A stretch of 64,000 nt of DNA from NCBI RefSeq assembly GCF_002884445.1, contig NZ_KZ614144.1, forward strand, positions 5,004,094 through 5,068,093. The letters run 5' to 3'. The notes beneath the pieces are model-generated. The model was not told where the DNA came from and did not search any database. It saw only the letters and a list, made by a program, of their open reading frames with translations. The stretch comes from Paenibacillus castaneae (GTDB lineage: Bacteria; Bacillota; Bacilli; Paenibacillales; Paenibacillaceae). The translations under genes and the position numbers were made by a program. The number at the start of each line of letters is the position of its first letter. Within the stretch, counting starts at the first letter, position 1. Shown in pieces: positions 32,712-41,528 of this stretch.

Positions 32712-33023
32712 GCGAATATCCTCCTGCTGCGCCTATTCTATTGTTTTGCGAACCGTAAGACAGAACTGCAATAATAGGGCTTCGTTAATTAATATATTCA
32801 GGAGCAGCAATTTAAGAACGGCTATTTCAAAAATCCTTTTTAAAAGCTGCTTACAGTAGAGCAGCCGACCTAACCAGCCAAGCTTGCCATCTTTACCTAA
32901 TACCCATTCTGAAGTAGATTAATCAAGTCGTATAAGAAAAGCCTGCTAAAGCTTCATTTGATTCATCCCGCTTCCTTTAGGGTATTAAGCCTTAACAAAA
33001 AAGGCCTAGAAGGAGTGATTGAA
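32712..33023. other. 312-bp intergenic stretch with nothing recognised
   Basis: This lies between the divergent 76-aa and 53-aa genes. Apart from the two ribosome binding sites at its ends I see no repeat, hairpin or convincing promoter pair. Confidence 0.5.
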
Positions 33024-33185
33024 ATGACAACTCAACAGCGTAATGTGGAGATTGAAGAACGGCATGTGGAGAAAAAATCGGATTCCAGCATGGTGGCGGC
33101 GACATTCATTAAGTATGCCGCATATATCGTCATCTTCTTTGGAGCTCTGTATTTCCTCGTCCGTTATGTATTTCCGATGTTTTAA
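33024..33185 (+). CDS. small single-span membrane protein, 53 aa
   Basis: It begins MTTQQRNVEIEERHVEKKSD, a charged N-terminal half, and ends in one hydrophobic helix (about residues 29-50: ATFIKYAAYIVIFFGALYF). AAGGAG stands eight bases before the ATG and a perfect terminator follows the stop, so it is a real monocistronic gene. No family or function is recognised; it is likely a tail-anchored or regulatory peptide of the membrane. Confidence 0.75.
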   Translation: MTTQQRNVEIEERHVEKKSDSSMVAATFIKYAAYIVIFFGALYFLVRYVFPMF

Positions 33186-33200
33186 ACTAGGGATAACCAC

Positions 33201-33234
33201 AAAAGCTCTCTGGACCAATGTCCAGAGAGCTTTT
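33201..33234. terminator. perfect bidirectional terminator
   Basis: AAAAGCTCTCTGGAC (33201-33215) and GTCCAGAGAGCTTTT (33220-33234) are exact complements with a CAAT loop. It ends both the 53-aa gene and the sulfate operon. Confidence 0.92.
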
Positions 33235-33253
33235 ATGTGGTCATTCACCATAT

Positions 33254-34333
33254 TTATAAATCCGCAAGCACCTGATACCAAATCCCCTTCTTCGAATAAA
33301 GGCTCGCTTTGACCTCTGACCAGCCTCCAAGATAGGATATATCGAACAGCTCTGCAGGCACAATATAACGATCCTTCGTATCTGCTGCAACCTTCTCATT
33401 GACCGCCCGGAAGCCATGCTCGACAAATAAGCGCTGCGCTTCTTCCGTATGCAAGTATGCGACAAAAGCTTCCGCTATTTTGCGAGTTCCATGCTTATCG
33501 GTGTTTTTATCAACGACTGCTGCGGGATTCTCGATCAATATGGTGCTCTTCGGTACGACGATATCGTATGCGATGCCCTTTTTTATTCGGGCGAGCAGCT
33601 CGTTCTCATAGGTGACAATAACATCGCCGACGCCATATTCGAAAGCAGCCATCGAAGCACGGCCGCTTTTATCAAGCGACTCCACGTTCGTGTGAATCGA
33701 CTTTAAGAAGCTTTTGGCAAACTCAGGGTCCTTTATGCCATTCTTCTCCTCCGATTGCTTCAACCCCGCGCCGTATATCGCATTAATATCCCACTGCGCT
33801 CCGCCTGATGTTTTCGGGTTTGGATAAAGCACTTTGACACCCTTCTGCGTCAAATCTTCCCAATCCTTGATTCCAAGCGGATTGCCTGCACGAGTACCTA
33901 GCACGACGATGGAGTTGGTTATCATCCCGCCACTGCTCTGCGACTTCCAATCATGTGTAATGAAACCAGCATCGGCTACTTTATTCAGATCGCCTTCCAT
34001 CGCAAGAACAGCCACATCCGCTTCGAAACCGCCTGCAATGGCACGAGCCTGCGTACCTGATGCCTCATACGATTCTTGGAATATTACCTTCTGCCCCGTC
34101 TCCTTCAGCCAATACGACTGGAATGCCGGCAAAATATCGGTAAATGCATCCTTCACTACTGAATAGGCACCGATGACAAGCATAGCATCGCCGTCTGGTA
34201 CGGTAGATTCAGCCGCATTCTCATTTGTTTGCGATGCTTTGCTGCAGCCTGCTGCAATGAGCAGCATAACCGCGGCAAGCAGCGCTAGCATGCGCTGGCT
34301 TGCTGCTCGATTTATTCTCATATTTGCACACAA
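33254..34333 (-). CDS. sbp: sulfate ABC transporter substrate-binding lipoprotein
   Basis: The extracellular receptor that delivers sulfate (or thiosulfate) to the CysTWA importer. The 359-residue protein has a lipoprotein signal (LLAAVMLLIAAGC, lipidated Cys30) and periplasmic-binding-fold blocks typical of Sbp/CysP: YEASGTQARAIAGGFEADV, YPNPKTSGGAQWDINAIYGA and EYGVGDVIVTYENE. The start may be the TTG at 34333 (GGGG six bases upstream) or the ATG at 34321. It is last in the operon, 22 bp after cysA, before a terminator. Confidence 0.93.
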   Translation of the reverse strand: MCANMRINRAASQRMLALLAAVMLLIAAGCSKASQTNENAAESTVPDGDAMLVIGAYSVVKDAFTDILPAFQSYWLKETGQKVIFQESYEASGTQARAIAGGFEADVAVLAMEGDLNKVADAGFITHDWKSQSSGGMITNSIVVLGTRAGNPLGIKDWEDLTQKGVKVLYPNPKTSGGAQWDINAIYGAGLKQSEEKNGIKDPEFAKSFLKSIHTNVESLDKSGRASMAAFEYGVGDVIVTYENELLARIKKGIAYDIVVPKSTILIENPAAVVDKNTDKHGTRKIAEAFVAYLHTEEAQRLFVEHGFRAVNEKVAADTKDRYIVPAELFDISYLGGWSEVKASLYSKKGIWYQVLADL

Positions 34334-34355
34334 CTCTTTCCCCGCAGCTTAGATT

Positions 34356-35420
34356 TTAAATATGAATAGGCATGGGATCTACTTTTAGCGTATTTTCTGC
34401 TATCCAGCTTTCATGATCATTGAATAGATAAGCGCGATGCACAAGAACACTCACCTGATCGCCCGGATGCAAAATTTCCTTCTCAAGCGAACGGTAAGTG
34501 ATCAGCTTCGTATTGCCTACGAGCAGCTCAACCATCCATTCACTGCCGCGGAAATGCAGCTGCTTTATCTTTCCAGACAATGCAGCAGAAGCAAGCTTGA
34601 TCTCACCTGGTCTGCCGATTTCGATATATTCCGGACGAATAAGTGCTTTTGTTCCTGGAGTATTAGCCCCATCCTCGAATCCGATAAGCTGCGTAATATC
34701 TTCCACAATGGTTGATTCACCGATAAAGCTTGCCACAAACGGCGTTTCCGGATTTTTATAAATATCCCACGGGCTGCCCTTCTGCTCCAGCTTGCCCTTG
34801 CTAATAATCATAATCTCGTCGGCGACTTCTATAGCCTCTTCTTGGTCATGCGTAACGAAGATCGAGGTAATGCCGACGCGCTCAATCATTTCCTTAAGCC
34901 AAGTTCTAAGCTCGGTGCGGATCTTCGCATCGATAGCGGCAAACGGCTCGTCGAGCAGCAGCAATTGCGGCTCAGGCGCGAGCGCTCTTGCGAAAGCCAC
35001 GCGCTGACGTTGTCCGCCAGACAGCTGATGCGCATAGCGATGCTCGAAGCCTTTAAGACCGGTCAATTCCACTAAATACATGACGCGCTCGCGAATTTGC
35101 TCCTTTGATTGCTTCTTCACTTTGAGACCAAAAGCAATATTGTCATAAACCGTCATATGCTTGAATAAAGCATAATTTTGGAATACAAAGCCAATTCCCC
35201 GTTCCTGCGGAGGAAGGTCATTGACGCGTTTCCCATGAAAAATGATATCGCCGGAAGTGGGGGATTCAAGCCCTGCCAGCATACGAAGTATGGATGTTTT
35301 GCCGCCGCCGCTCGGACCGAGCAAGCCAATCAGATGACCTTTCTCGATTTCAAAGCTAACATTTTGCACTGCATGGAAATCTCCAAAGGCTTTGTTTAAA
35401 TTCCTCACTTCTATATGCAT
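34356..35420 (-). CDS. cysA: sulfate ABC transporter ATP-binding protein
   Basis: The ATPase of the sulfate importer, 354 residues. Visible motifs are GPSGGGKTS (Walker A), FVFQNYALF (Q-loop), LSGGQRQRVAFARAL (signature) and LLLLDEPFAAIDA (Walker B/D-loop), followed by a TOBE-like regulatory C-terminal domain. It follows cysW by 3 bp and precedes sbp, so the operon is cysT-cysW-cysA-sbp. AAGGAAGT is the ribosome binding site. Confidence 0.95.
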   Translation of the reverse strand: MHIEVRNLNKAFGDFHAVQNVSFEIEKGHLIGLLGPSGGGKTSILRMLAGLESPTSGDIIFHGKRVNDLPPQERGIGFVFQNYALFKHMTVYDNIAFGLKVKKQSKEQIRERVMYLVELTGLKGFEHRYAHQLSGGQRQRVAFARALAPEPQLLLLDEPFAAIDAKIRTELRTWLKEMIERVGITSIFVTHDQEEAIEVADEIMIISKGKLEQKGSPWDIYKNPETPFVASFIGESTIVEDITQLIGFEDGANTPGTKALIRPEYIEIGRPGEIKLASAALSGKIKQLHFRGSEWMVELLVGNTKLITYRSLEKEILHPGDQVSVLVHRAYLFNDHESWIAENTLKVDPMPIHI

Positions 35421-35423
35421 GGC

Positions 35424-36224
35424 TTAATGCACTTCCTTTCTTTTTTTCGCCCATTCCATCAGCAGCAGCAATCCTACAGAAAATGCCGCAAGCACTAAAG
35501 CGACGCCGTTAGCGGCAACTACATTGAAATTTTCCACATCCTGATAAACAAGCGTCGTTGCGGTTTGCGTCTTATTCATAATATTTCCAGAAACAACTAG
35601 CACTGCGCCGAACTCGCCAAGCGACCGCGCCACGGTCAGCACAACACCATAAATAACGCCCCATCTGATGGAAGGCCAGGTCACTTTCCAGAAGGTGTAC
35701 CAGGAATATGCGCCAAGCGTGGAGGCAGCTTCCTCCTGCTGCGCTCCAATTTCCTGAAGAACAGGCATTACCTCGCGCACCATAAGCGGGAAAGTCACGA
35801 ACAGCGTTGCTAGAATCATCCCCGGCATTGCATACACGATTTTGAACCCTGCATCCTCAAAAAATGCACCAATTACCGTATTCGGTCCCAATATAAGTAC
35901 AATCATCAAACCGCCGATAACCGGCGAAACGGCAAATGGCAAATCAACCATACTATTCAATAGACGCTTTACTCGCCGTCCAATCCATTCTGCACGAACT
36001 AAATACATCGCCAGCATAATACCAAATAGTGTGTTTAAAACCGTTACAACAACAACGATAATGCCTGTCATCATAAGCGCATGAATGGATTGGGGACGTG
36101 AGATGCCTTCGATAAAGCCGCTCCAGCCATCCGCCCATGAGCCAGTAAAAATTTTGATTAAAGGCGCTATTAGCAATAACGCAAATACCATATAAGTTAA
36201 TGTAATCCACATTCTTCTTATCAT
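35424..36224 (-). CDS. cysW: sulfate ABC transporter permease CysW
   Basis: The 266-residue inner-membrane permease has six hydrophobic spans and the EAA-type coupling loop EEAASTLGAYSWYTFWKVTW. FAVSPVIGGLMIVLILGPN is the family signature. Its ATG overlaps the cysT stop by four bases (ATGA), giving translational coupling, and it pairs with CysT to form the sulfate channel. Confidence 0.95.
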   Translation of the reverse strand: MIRRMWITLTYMVFALLLIAPLIKIFTGSWADGWSGFIEGISRPQSIHALMMTGIIVVVVTVLNTLFGIMLAMYLVRAEWIGRRVKRLLNSMVDLPFAVSPVIGGLMIVLILGPNTVIGAFFEDAGFKIVYAMPGMILATLFVTFPLMVREVMPVLQEIGAQQEEAASTLGAYSWYTFWKVTWPSIRWGVIYGVVLTVARSLGEFGAVLVVSGNIMNKTQTATTLVYQDVENFNVVAANGVALVLAAFSVGLLLLMEWAKKRKEVH

Positions 36225-37036
36225 TGGCCGCTCCTCCTGCCTTGAATGAGGTTAACGGTCCAAAGGATGAGGAAGGACAATGTCAACAGCAGCACAGAAA
36301 CCGCGGCTGCTCCTTGCGGATTACTGCTCTCAATTTCTCCGAAAATGTAGACGGAAGCAATTAATGTCTTGCCGGGAATATTGCCTGCTACGAGCACGAC
36401 TGCGCCAAACTCAGCTAATCCGCGTGAAAAAGCAAGCATTGCGCCGCTTAATATGCCTGGCAGCATCGTAGGAAATATGACGCTGAAGAACGTCTTCGCA
36501 CGACTAGCACCTAGTGTATAGGCTGCTTCCTCCTCTGATTTGTCCATTTCCTCAAGCAGGGGTTGAATGGCCCTAATGACGAATGGAAAGGTTACGAAGA
36601 GCATCGCTACGACAATGGCTGGTTCATGAAACACAATTTCTATTCCTATCTTCTCAGCCAAGCTCCCTACTAAACTATTAGGGCCAAGCAATAGCAAGAT
36701 CATCAGGCCTCCGACCGCCGTAGGCAATGCAAATGGCAGATCGACTAAGCTGTTAAGCAGTCTACGTCCGGGGAACCGGTAGCGTATGAGTACCCAGCCA
36801 ATCATCGTTCCTAGACAAATATTAAGGAACGTCGCGATGACCGCTAATTTCACCGTCAGCAGGACAGCCTTCCAAGCCAAGGGGTCCGAGATGCTCTCCC
36901 AGAAAGGGCCCCATCCAAGCGAAAAGGACTGCGTGTAAATGCCGACAATCGGCAAAACAATAAGGAGGATAAAGTAAAGCATGATGGTGCTTCTGAACCC
37001 AAAGCTCCACGCTTTTCCTCGAAACATTGTATTCAA
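36221..37036 (-). CDS. cysT: sulfate ABC transporter permease CysT
   Basis: The first gene of the sulfate operon: 271 residues with six hydrophobic spans, the EEAAYTLGASRAKTFFSVIF coupling loop and DLPFALPTAVGGLM. The TTG at 37036 has GGGGGT nine bases upstream, a better fit than the ATG nine bases further in (18 bases away). The upstream region carries a promoter and a possible operator, so expression probably follows sulfur supply. Confidence 0.95.
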   Translation of the reverse strand: MNTMFRGKAWSFGFRSTIMLYFILLIVLPIVGIYTQSFSLGWGPFWESISDPLAWKAVLLTVKLAVIATFLNICLGTMIGWVLIRYRFPGRRLLNSLVDLPFALPTAVGGLMILLLLGPNSLVGSLAEKIGIEIVFHEPAIVVAMLFVTFPFVIRAIQPLLEEMDKSEEEAAYTLGASRAKTFFSVIFPTMLPGILSGAMLAFSRGLAEFGAVVLVAGNIPGKTLIASVYIFGEIESSNPQGAAAVSVLLLTLSFLILWTVNLIQGRRSGQ

Positions 37037-37091
37037 TTTAACGTGACCCCCAGACCATCGGCTCGTGCCGCAGGTGTAGCAAATATGCGAA

Positions 37092-37122
37092 AATTATAAT
37101 TCCCATTACAATACTTGGTATT
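37092..37122. promoter_or_regulatory. possible cysteine/sulfur regulator operator
   Basis: ATTATAATTCCC (37092-37103) next to the dyad AATAC-TTG-GTATT (37110-37122) lies just downstream of the sulfate operon promoter. GGAATTATA-type half-sites occur in Bacillus CymR operators, but the match here is partial. Confidence 0.35.
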
Positions 37123-37125
37123 CAT

Positions 37126-37155
37126 AATGTAGCACCCAAAGTGGGATTAAGTCAA
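37126..37155 (-). promoter_or_regulatory. sulfate operon promoter
   Basis: On the minus strand -35 TTGACT (37155-37150), 18-base spacer, -10 TACATT (37131-37126), about 90 bp before cysT. Confidence 0.6.
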
Positions 37156-37225
37156 TCTAAATTTTAGAAAAATTTATCGCTTTTATAGCCTATTCTTATA
37201 TCGCTCCGAAAAGGGCTTATCCAGG

Positions 37226-37263
37226 CAAAAAAAAAGGAGTATCAGAAAAATACTGATACTCCT
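37226..37263 (-). terminator. terminator of yvyE
   Basis: AGGAGTATCAG (37235-37245) pairs with CTGATACTCCT (37253-37263); the minus strand continues with nine Ts, just after the yvyE stop. Confidence 0.9.
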
Positions 37264-37271
37264 CTTTTATG

Positions 37272-37904
37272 CTATTCGCCTTCAATATAGTATTTAATAT
37301 CACCTTCAGAAATGACTGCTTGCCCTTGCGTTAGATCGGTTATCCAAGCTATAAACGCTTCCGCCTCCGCTGCTTCCGGCAAGCAATGCACGATGACGCG
37401 ATCCGTGAAATCAGTGCCGCCAACTCGGGTACCCTTGCCATGCAGCTCATTCTCCAGCTTGCCGTACCACGTATAGTCCACGTCAACGAGCACTTCACGG
37501 TGCAGCACCTTAACGATTTCATCAGCCGCTTCGATGCCGGCAACCGCTCCGTCCGTGTATGCCCGGACAAGTCCGCCCGCACCAAGCATAATGCCTCCGA
37601 AATATCGTGTCACAACTACGGCGACATTTTTGAGATCCTTATGCTTAATGACCTCAAGAATTGGCTTACCCGCCGTACCGCTTGGTTCTCCATCATCGGA
37701 CGCCTTCTGAAACTGATCCCGTTCGCCGATGAGATAAGCCGAGCAATTATGCGTTGCCTGCTTATGCAATTGCTTGATCTCATTAATGAAAGCGATCGCT
37801 TCCTCTTCTGATTCCACAGGCTTCGCATAGCCGATAAAACGCGACTTTTTAATGACGATCTCAGCGCTTGCCTGCTGCCTGACCGTTTTGTACCTCTCAA
37901 GCAT
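37272..37904 (-). CDS. yvyE: YigZ/IMPACT family protein
   Basis: A 210-residue protein of the UPF0029/IMPACT family. N-terminal domain blocks KKSRFIGYAKPVESEEEAI, THNCSAYLIG, SDDGEPSGTAGKPIL and VTRYFGGIMLGAGGLVRAY are all canonical; a C-terminal EF-G-IV-like domain follows. The biochemical role is unclear; eukaryotic IMPACT modulates translation control. The ATG at 37904 has AGGAG nine bases upstream, better than the TTG two codons earlier. It lies 36 bp after pgi on the same strand. Confidence 0.92.
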   Translation of the reverse strand: MLERYKTVRQQASAEIVIKKSRFIGYAKPVESEEEAIAFINEIKQLHKQATHNCSAYLIGERDQFQKASDDGEPSGTAGKPILEVIKHKDLKNVAVVVTRYFGGIMLGAGGLVRAYTDGAVAGIEAADEIVKVLHREVLVDVDYTWYGKLENELHGKGTRVGGTDFTDRVIVHCLPEAAEAEAFIAWITDLTQGQAVISEGDIKYYIEGE

Positions 37905-37940
37905 AAGCAATGACTCCTGTATACCGATTGTGTCGGTTAA

Positions 37941-39290
37941 TTACAGCCTTGCTTCCAGCTCGGCTTTCTCTTTCTCGAAGCCGGGCTTCCCGAGCAGCGC
38001 GAACATATTTTTCTTATATGCTTCAACGCCTGGCTGGTCAAACGGATTAACGCCTAGCAGGTAACCGCTAATTCCGCATGCTTTCTCGAAGAAATAAACT
38101 AGATATCCAAATGTGTATGGCGTCATGTCCGCAATATTCACGATCAGGTTAGGCACTTGGCCATCGGTATGAGCAAGAAGCGTACCTTCGAATGCTTTCT
38201 TGTTGACGAAGTCCATTGTTTTGCCTGTAAGGAAGTTAAGACCGTCCAAATCAGCCGCATCTGACTCAATGGTAATATGCTCAGCCACTTCTTTCACCTG
38301 AATTACGGTTTCGAAAATGTTCCGATTGCCCTCTTGGATAAACTGGCCCATGGAATGCAGATCTGTCGAGAAATCTACGGCAGCAGGGAAAATACCTTTG
38401 TAATCCTTGCCTTCGCTCTCGCCGAACAGCTGCTTCCACCACTCTGACACAAAGTGCAGGGAAGGCTCATAGTTGACTAGAATTTCAGTCGCTTTGCCTT
38501 TGCGGTAAAGCGCGTTGCGGGCAGCCGCATATTGGTATGCTTCATTCTCCGCAAGGTTAGGATTGCTGTATTCTTTGGATGCGTCTGCCGCGCCCTGCAT
38601 AATGGAATCAATGCTGATACCAGCAGCTGCGATTGGCAGTAAGCCTACAGCGGTAAGTACAGAGTAGCGTCCGCCTACATCATCAGGAATAATAAATGAT
38701 TCGTAGCCTTCTTCTGAGGAAAGCTTCTTCAGCGCGCCTTTCTCGCTGTCTGTTGTTGCGTAAATACGCTTGCGCGCTTCTTCTTTGCCATATTGCTTCT
38801 CAAGCGCTGCGCGGAATACGCGGAACGCGATAGCTGGCTCAGTTGTTGTACCGGATTTGGAAATAACGTTGATTGACCAGTCGCGGCCTTCAATCAGCTG
38901 CAATAAATGTGTTACATAAGTGGAGCTGATATTGTTTCCAGCGAATAGCACTTGAGGCGTTTTGCGTTGTTCCTTAGGTAAAATATTATAAAAAGAGTGT
39001 GAAAGCATTTCGATCGCTGCGCGAGCGCCAAGATAGGAGCCGCCGATGCCGATAACGATAAGCACTTCGGAATCCGATTTAATCTTGTCAGCAGCCTTCT
39101 GTATGCGGGCAAACTCTTCTTTGTCATAGTTTGTCGGAAGGTCGATCCAGCCTAAATAATCCGAACCCGTTCCCGTACCGTTATGTAATTGCTCATGCGC
39201 GAGGCGAACAGGCTCCGCCAAATAATCAATTTCATGCTTGCCGACGAAAGTCAGCGCTTTGCTGTAGTCAAATTGAACGGTTTTACTCAT
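37941..39290 (-). CDS. pgi: glucose-6-phosphate isomerase
   Basis: The glycolytic enzyme that interconverts glucose 6-phosphate and fructose 6-phosphate. The 449-residue length matches the shorter Gram-positive form. Visible blocks include VIGIGGSYLGARAAIEML, NVISKSGTTTEPA, DDVGGRYSVLTAVGLLP and the GVNPFDQPGVEAYKK C-terminal signature. GAGGAGG precedes the ATG. It probably forms a transcription unit with yvyE. Confidence 0.97.
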   Translation of the reverse strand: MSKTVQFDYSKALTFVGKHEIDYLAEPVRLAHEQLHNGTGTGSDYLGWIDLPTNYDKEEFARIQKAADKIKSDSEVLIVIGIGGSYLGARAAIEMLSHSFYNILPKEQRKTPQVLFAGNNISSTYVTHLLQLIEGRDWSINVISKSGTTTEPAIAFRVFRAALEKQYGKEEARKRIYATTDSEKGALKKLSSEEGYESFIIPDDVGGRYSVLTAVGLLPIAAAGISIDSIMQGAADASKEYSNPNLAENEAYQYAAARNALYRKGKATEILVNYEPSLHFVSEWWKQLFGESEGKDYKGIFPAAVDFSTDLHSMGQFIQEGNRNIFETVIQVKEVAEHITIESDAADLDGLNFLTGKTMDFVNKKAFEGTLLAHTDGQVPNLIVNIADMTPYTFGYLVYFFEKACGISGYLLGVNPFDQPGVEAYKKNMFALLGKPGFEKEKAELEARL

Positions 39291-39529
39291 AGAAACTTGA
39301 ACCTCCTCAAGATTTTGCGAAGCAGAAGCAGCTTCGAAGGGATATGCTTGGATTTGGTGAAAACCTTCTTATTCAAGCATGTGCTAAAATAAGAGTAGTG
39401 ATAAGGCTTTTCAACTTAGCATCTACAATATCGGATTTACCTAACAAAAACAAGCATTGAAACAATGAAAAGTTAGTGAAGAATCTGTATAATCAATGAA
39501 ATAGACTATTAAGAGTGGAGGAATTGATT

Positions 39530-40435
39530 GTGAAAAAGATTGGATTTATTGGTTTAGGCGTAATGGGCTTAGGTATGGCAGCTAATCTGCTGAAGAAAGG
39601 TTACGAGGTAGCCGTTTATAACCGCACGCCAGGCAAAGCAGCTTCCTTGGTGGAGCTCGGCGCCTCCGAGCTTGAATCGCCGGTTGCCGTTGCAAGGGCA
39701 GTTGATATTGTTATCACTATGATTAGCAACGATGCTGCAATTCGTGAAGTGTATTGGGGCGAGAACGGTATATTCGAAGGAGTGCGCGAAGGCGTTACTT
39801 TGATAGATAGCAGCACCATTTCTCCTATGCTTGCCAAAGAGCTTGCAGCCGCAGCAGAAGCTCTAGGCGCTTCATTCCTAGACGCGCCCGTAACAGGCAG
39901 CAAGCCTGCAGCAGAAGACGGAACGCTTGTGTTCATGGTTGGCGGTCCGGAAGCAGCGCTTGCAAGCGTGGAGCCGCTGCTGCGTGCTATGGGACGCAAG
40001 GTTATTCCGATGGGTCCGAACGGTAGCGGCTCGACTGCCAAGCTGGCACATAATACAATTGTTGGCATCAATGTTGCAGCGCTCACTGAAGGAATGGCCA
40101 TTGCCGCAAGCGGCGGAATTGACGGCAGCAAGTTCGTCGAGCTTGTTCAATCCGGCGGTGCTGCAAGTAAAGCAGCCGATCTGAAGGGAGCAAAGCTTCT
40201 AGAGGGCAATTACGATGTACAATTTTCGCTTGAGCTGATGCTGAAGGACCTGAAACTCTCCTCCGTATTATCAGACAGCCTGAAAGTTCCTACACCGCTT
40301 CTCGAAGCGGCTAAGAGCTTATTCCAAGTGGGTGATTCCATGGGTCTTGGCGAGCTTGATATGTGCAGCGTTGGCCAAGCCTACGAGCAGTGGATTGGTC
40401 GAAAGCTTAGCGGTCGTGACGGAAAATCTCACTAA
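39530..40435 (+). CDS. NAD(P)-dependent 3-hydroxyisobutyrate dehydrogenase-family oxidoreductase
   Basis: A beta-hydroxyacid dehydrogenase of 301 residues. The N-terminal Rossmann motif is KIGFIGLGVMGLGMAANL, the substrate-binding block is FLDAPVTGSKPAAEDGTL and the catalytic Lys lies in GSTAKLAHNTIVG. The substrate could be 3-hydroxyisobutyrate, tartronate semialdehyde, glyoxylate or succinic semialdehyde. GGAGG stands eight bases before the GTG at 39530; an in-frame GTG at 39515 precedes that site. A TATAAT -10-like element lies at about 39488. It is divergent from pgi. Confidence 0.9.
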   Translation: MKKIGFIGLGVMGLGMAANLLKKGYEVAVYNRTPGKAASLVELGASELESPVAVARAVDIVITMISNDAAIREVYWGENGIFEGVREGVTLIDSSTISPMLAKELAAAAEALGASFLDAPVTGSKPAAEDGTLVFMVGGPEAALASVEPLLRAMGRKVIPMGPNGSGSTAKLAHNTIVGINVAALTEGMAIAASGGIDGSKFVELVQSGGAASKAADLKGAKLLEGNYDVQFSLELMLKDLKLSSVLSDSLKVPTPLLEAAKSLFQVGDSMGLGELDMCSVGQAYEQWIGRKLSGRDGKSH

Positions 40436-40520
40436 TTCATAAAAGCGCAATGGGATGCGCCGCCGTCGCCGTCTTCAACGGCGAATGCCGTCGTTTGAAA
40501 ACCTTACTTTCTTATATATG

Positions 40521-40565
40521 AAAGGGGCATCCAAAAAAAGTCAAAGACCTGAGAGATACCCCCTT
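40521..40565 (+). terminator. probable terminator after the oxidoreductase
   Basis: AAAGGGG-CATC and GATA-CCCCCTTT can pair around a 20-base loop; there is no strong T-run, so efficiency is uncertain. Confidence 0.4.
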
Positions 40566-40581
40566 TGTAAAACTTCTATTT

Positions 40582-40659
40582 TGGAATAGAGCTAGAAACT
40601 AGCTCTATTCCACTAACTTAGCTTACTTTTGAAGATATAGAGCTAAAAATTAGCTCTAT
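40582..40659. repeat. pair of related palindromes
   Basis: TGGAATAGAGCTAG-AAA-CTAGCTCTATTCCA (40582-40612, 14-bp perfect arms) is followed by the shorter relative ATAGAGCTAA-AAA-TTAGCTCTAT (40637-40659). Both share the core AGAGCTA. Confidence 0.85.
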
Positions 40660-40708
40660 TTCCAAGAGAACTGGCAGATATGTGCTCGTACGAAGAAGGT
40701 CGTATAGA

Positions 40709-40784
40709 AAGGGCTGTCCAAAAAGTCATAAACCTTGAGCGGTAGCCTGGGGTTTTATCACCTTTTGGGACAGCCCCTTTTTTA
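40709..40784. repeat. imperfect long inverted repeat, terminator or MITE-like
   Basis: AAAGGGCTGTCCAAAAAGTCATAAA at the left faces TTTATCACCTTTTGGGACAGCCCCTTT (read rightwards) with arms of about 24 bases and a few mismatches around an 18-base loop, followed by a T-run. It could be a terminator for either strand, or the folded remnant of a small mobile repeat. Confidence 0.55.
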
Positions 40785-40814
40785 TGTCTAGTCGGCTTCG
40801 GCTTCGGTTAATAC

Positions 40815-41336
40815 TCAATAGTAAGGCGAGATCATCAAGTAAACAACAACACCGGTAAAGCTGACATAAAGCCAGATCGGCATCGTCCATCTTGCGATTT
40901 TGCGATGCTTGTCTACTTTCATTTGCAATCCGCGCACGGCTGATATTAAGGCCAGCGGCACGATGACGATTGCAAGCAATATGTGCGTAAGCAGTACGAA
41001 GAAATAAATGGAGCGAAGCGCGCCTTCACCGCCGTAGGGCGTTGATTCTGTTAAATAATGATAAGCAACATATGATACAAGAAATAACGCCGTCGATACG
41101 AACGCTGCCCCTATGAAGGTACGGTGCATGCGTACATTTTTTTTCAAAATCGCCACAAACGCGACACATAGCGAAATAAATGTGAAGCTATTGAATATCG
41201 CATTCAATAACGGCAGTATCGTAACATCAAAGCCGATTTCTCCGTCATAGGCCGGCAAGAAAAACAATACCGCGATAACGCCGACAAGCACAACCGTTAA
41301 AATTGATATAAGCGGTGTATAATTTTTTTCTTTCAT
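40815..41336 (-). CDS. DUF420 membrane protein (YozB/CtaM-like)
   Basis: A 173-residue integral membrane protein with five hydrophobic spans. Conserved His-containing loops appear as VRMHRTFIGAAF, YVAYHYLTEST, LLTHILLAIV and VDKHRKIARW. The Staphylococcus relative CtaM is needed to mature aa3-type cytochrome oxidase, and the four His loops fit a heme- or metal-related role here. It is a single gene between a repeat region and ppnP. Confidence 0.85.
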   Translation of the reverse strand: MKEKNYTPLISILTVVLVGVIAVLFFLPAYDGEIGFDVTILPLLNAIFNSFTFISLCVAFVAILKKNVRMHRTFIGAAFVSTALFLVSYVAYHYLTESTPYGGEGALRSIYFFVLLTHILLAIVIVPLALISAVRGLQMKVDKHRKIARWTMPIWLYVSFTGVVVYLMISPYY

Positions 41337-41470
41337 CGTGCTGGTTCCCCCTTTAACACTTTGCCAATCATCTGCCTTAACTTTATCTCATTCCACCTGG
41401 CAAAACAATTCGATATGGCTATACTTTGTCACGAAATATCGAATATTTCAAGACGATCAGACTTGCATGA

Positions 41471-41510
41471 AAAAAAAGAAGACCGCACCCTTAAAGCAGG
41501 TGCGGTCTTC
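41471..41510 (-). terminator. terminator of ppnP
   Basis: GAAGACCGCACC (41478-41489) pairs with GGTGCGGTCTTC (41499-41510); the minus strand continues with TTTTTTTT. Confidence 0.9.
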
Positions 41511-41528
41511 CTTATAAGCGTTTGGAGC

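Larger units (their letters stand above)
40436..40814. other. 379-bp intergenic region made of inverted repeats
   Basis: There is no coding frame. The region holds a terminator-like stem (40521-40565), two AGAGCTA palindromes and a long imperfect inverted repeat, and a CGCCGTCGCCGTC-rich start (40458-40497). Confidence 0.6.

Noticed and set aside
37037..37271. S-box or T-box riboswitch before the sulfate operon
   Set aside because: No extended leader, specifier loop or terminator/antiterminator pair is visible between promoter and cysT.
39616..40131. 171-codon frame opposite the 3-hydroxyisobutyrate dehydrogenase-like gene
   Set aside because: Ser/Pro/Ala-rich antisense reading created by codon bias of the true gene.
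40709..40784. Insertion sequence end
   Set aside because: No transposase or target duplication was found; recorded only as an inverted repeat.
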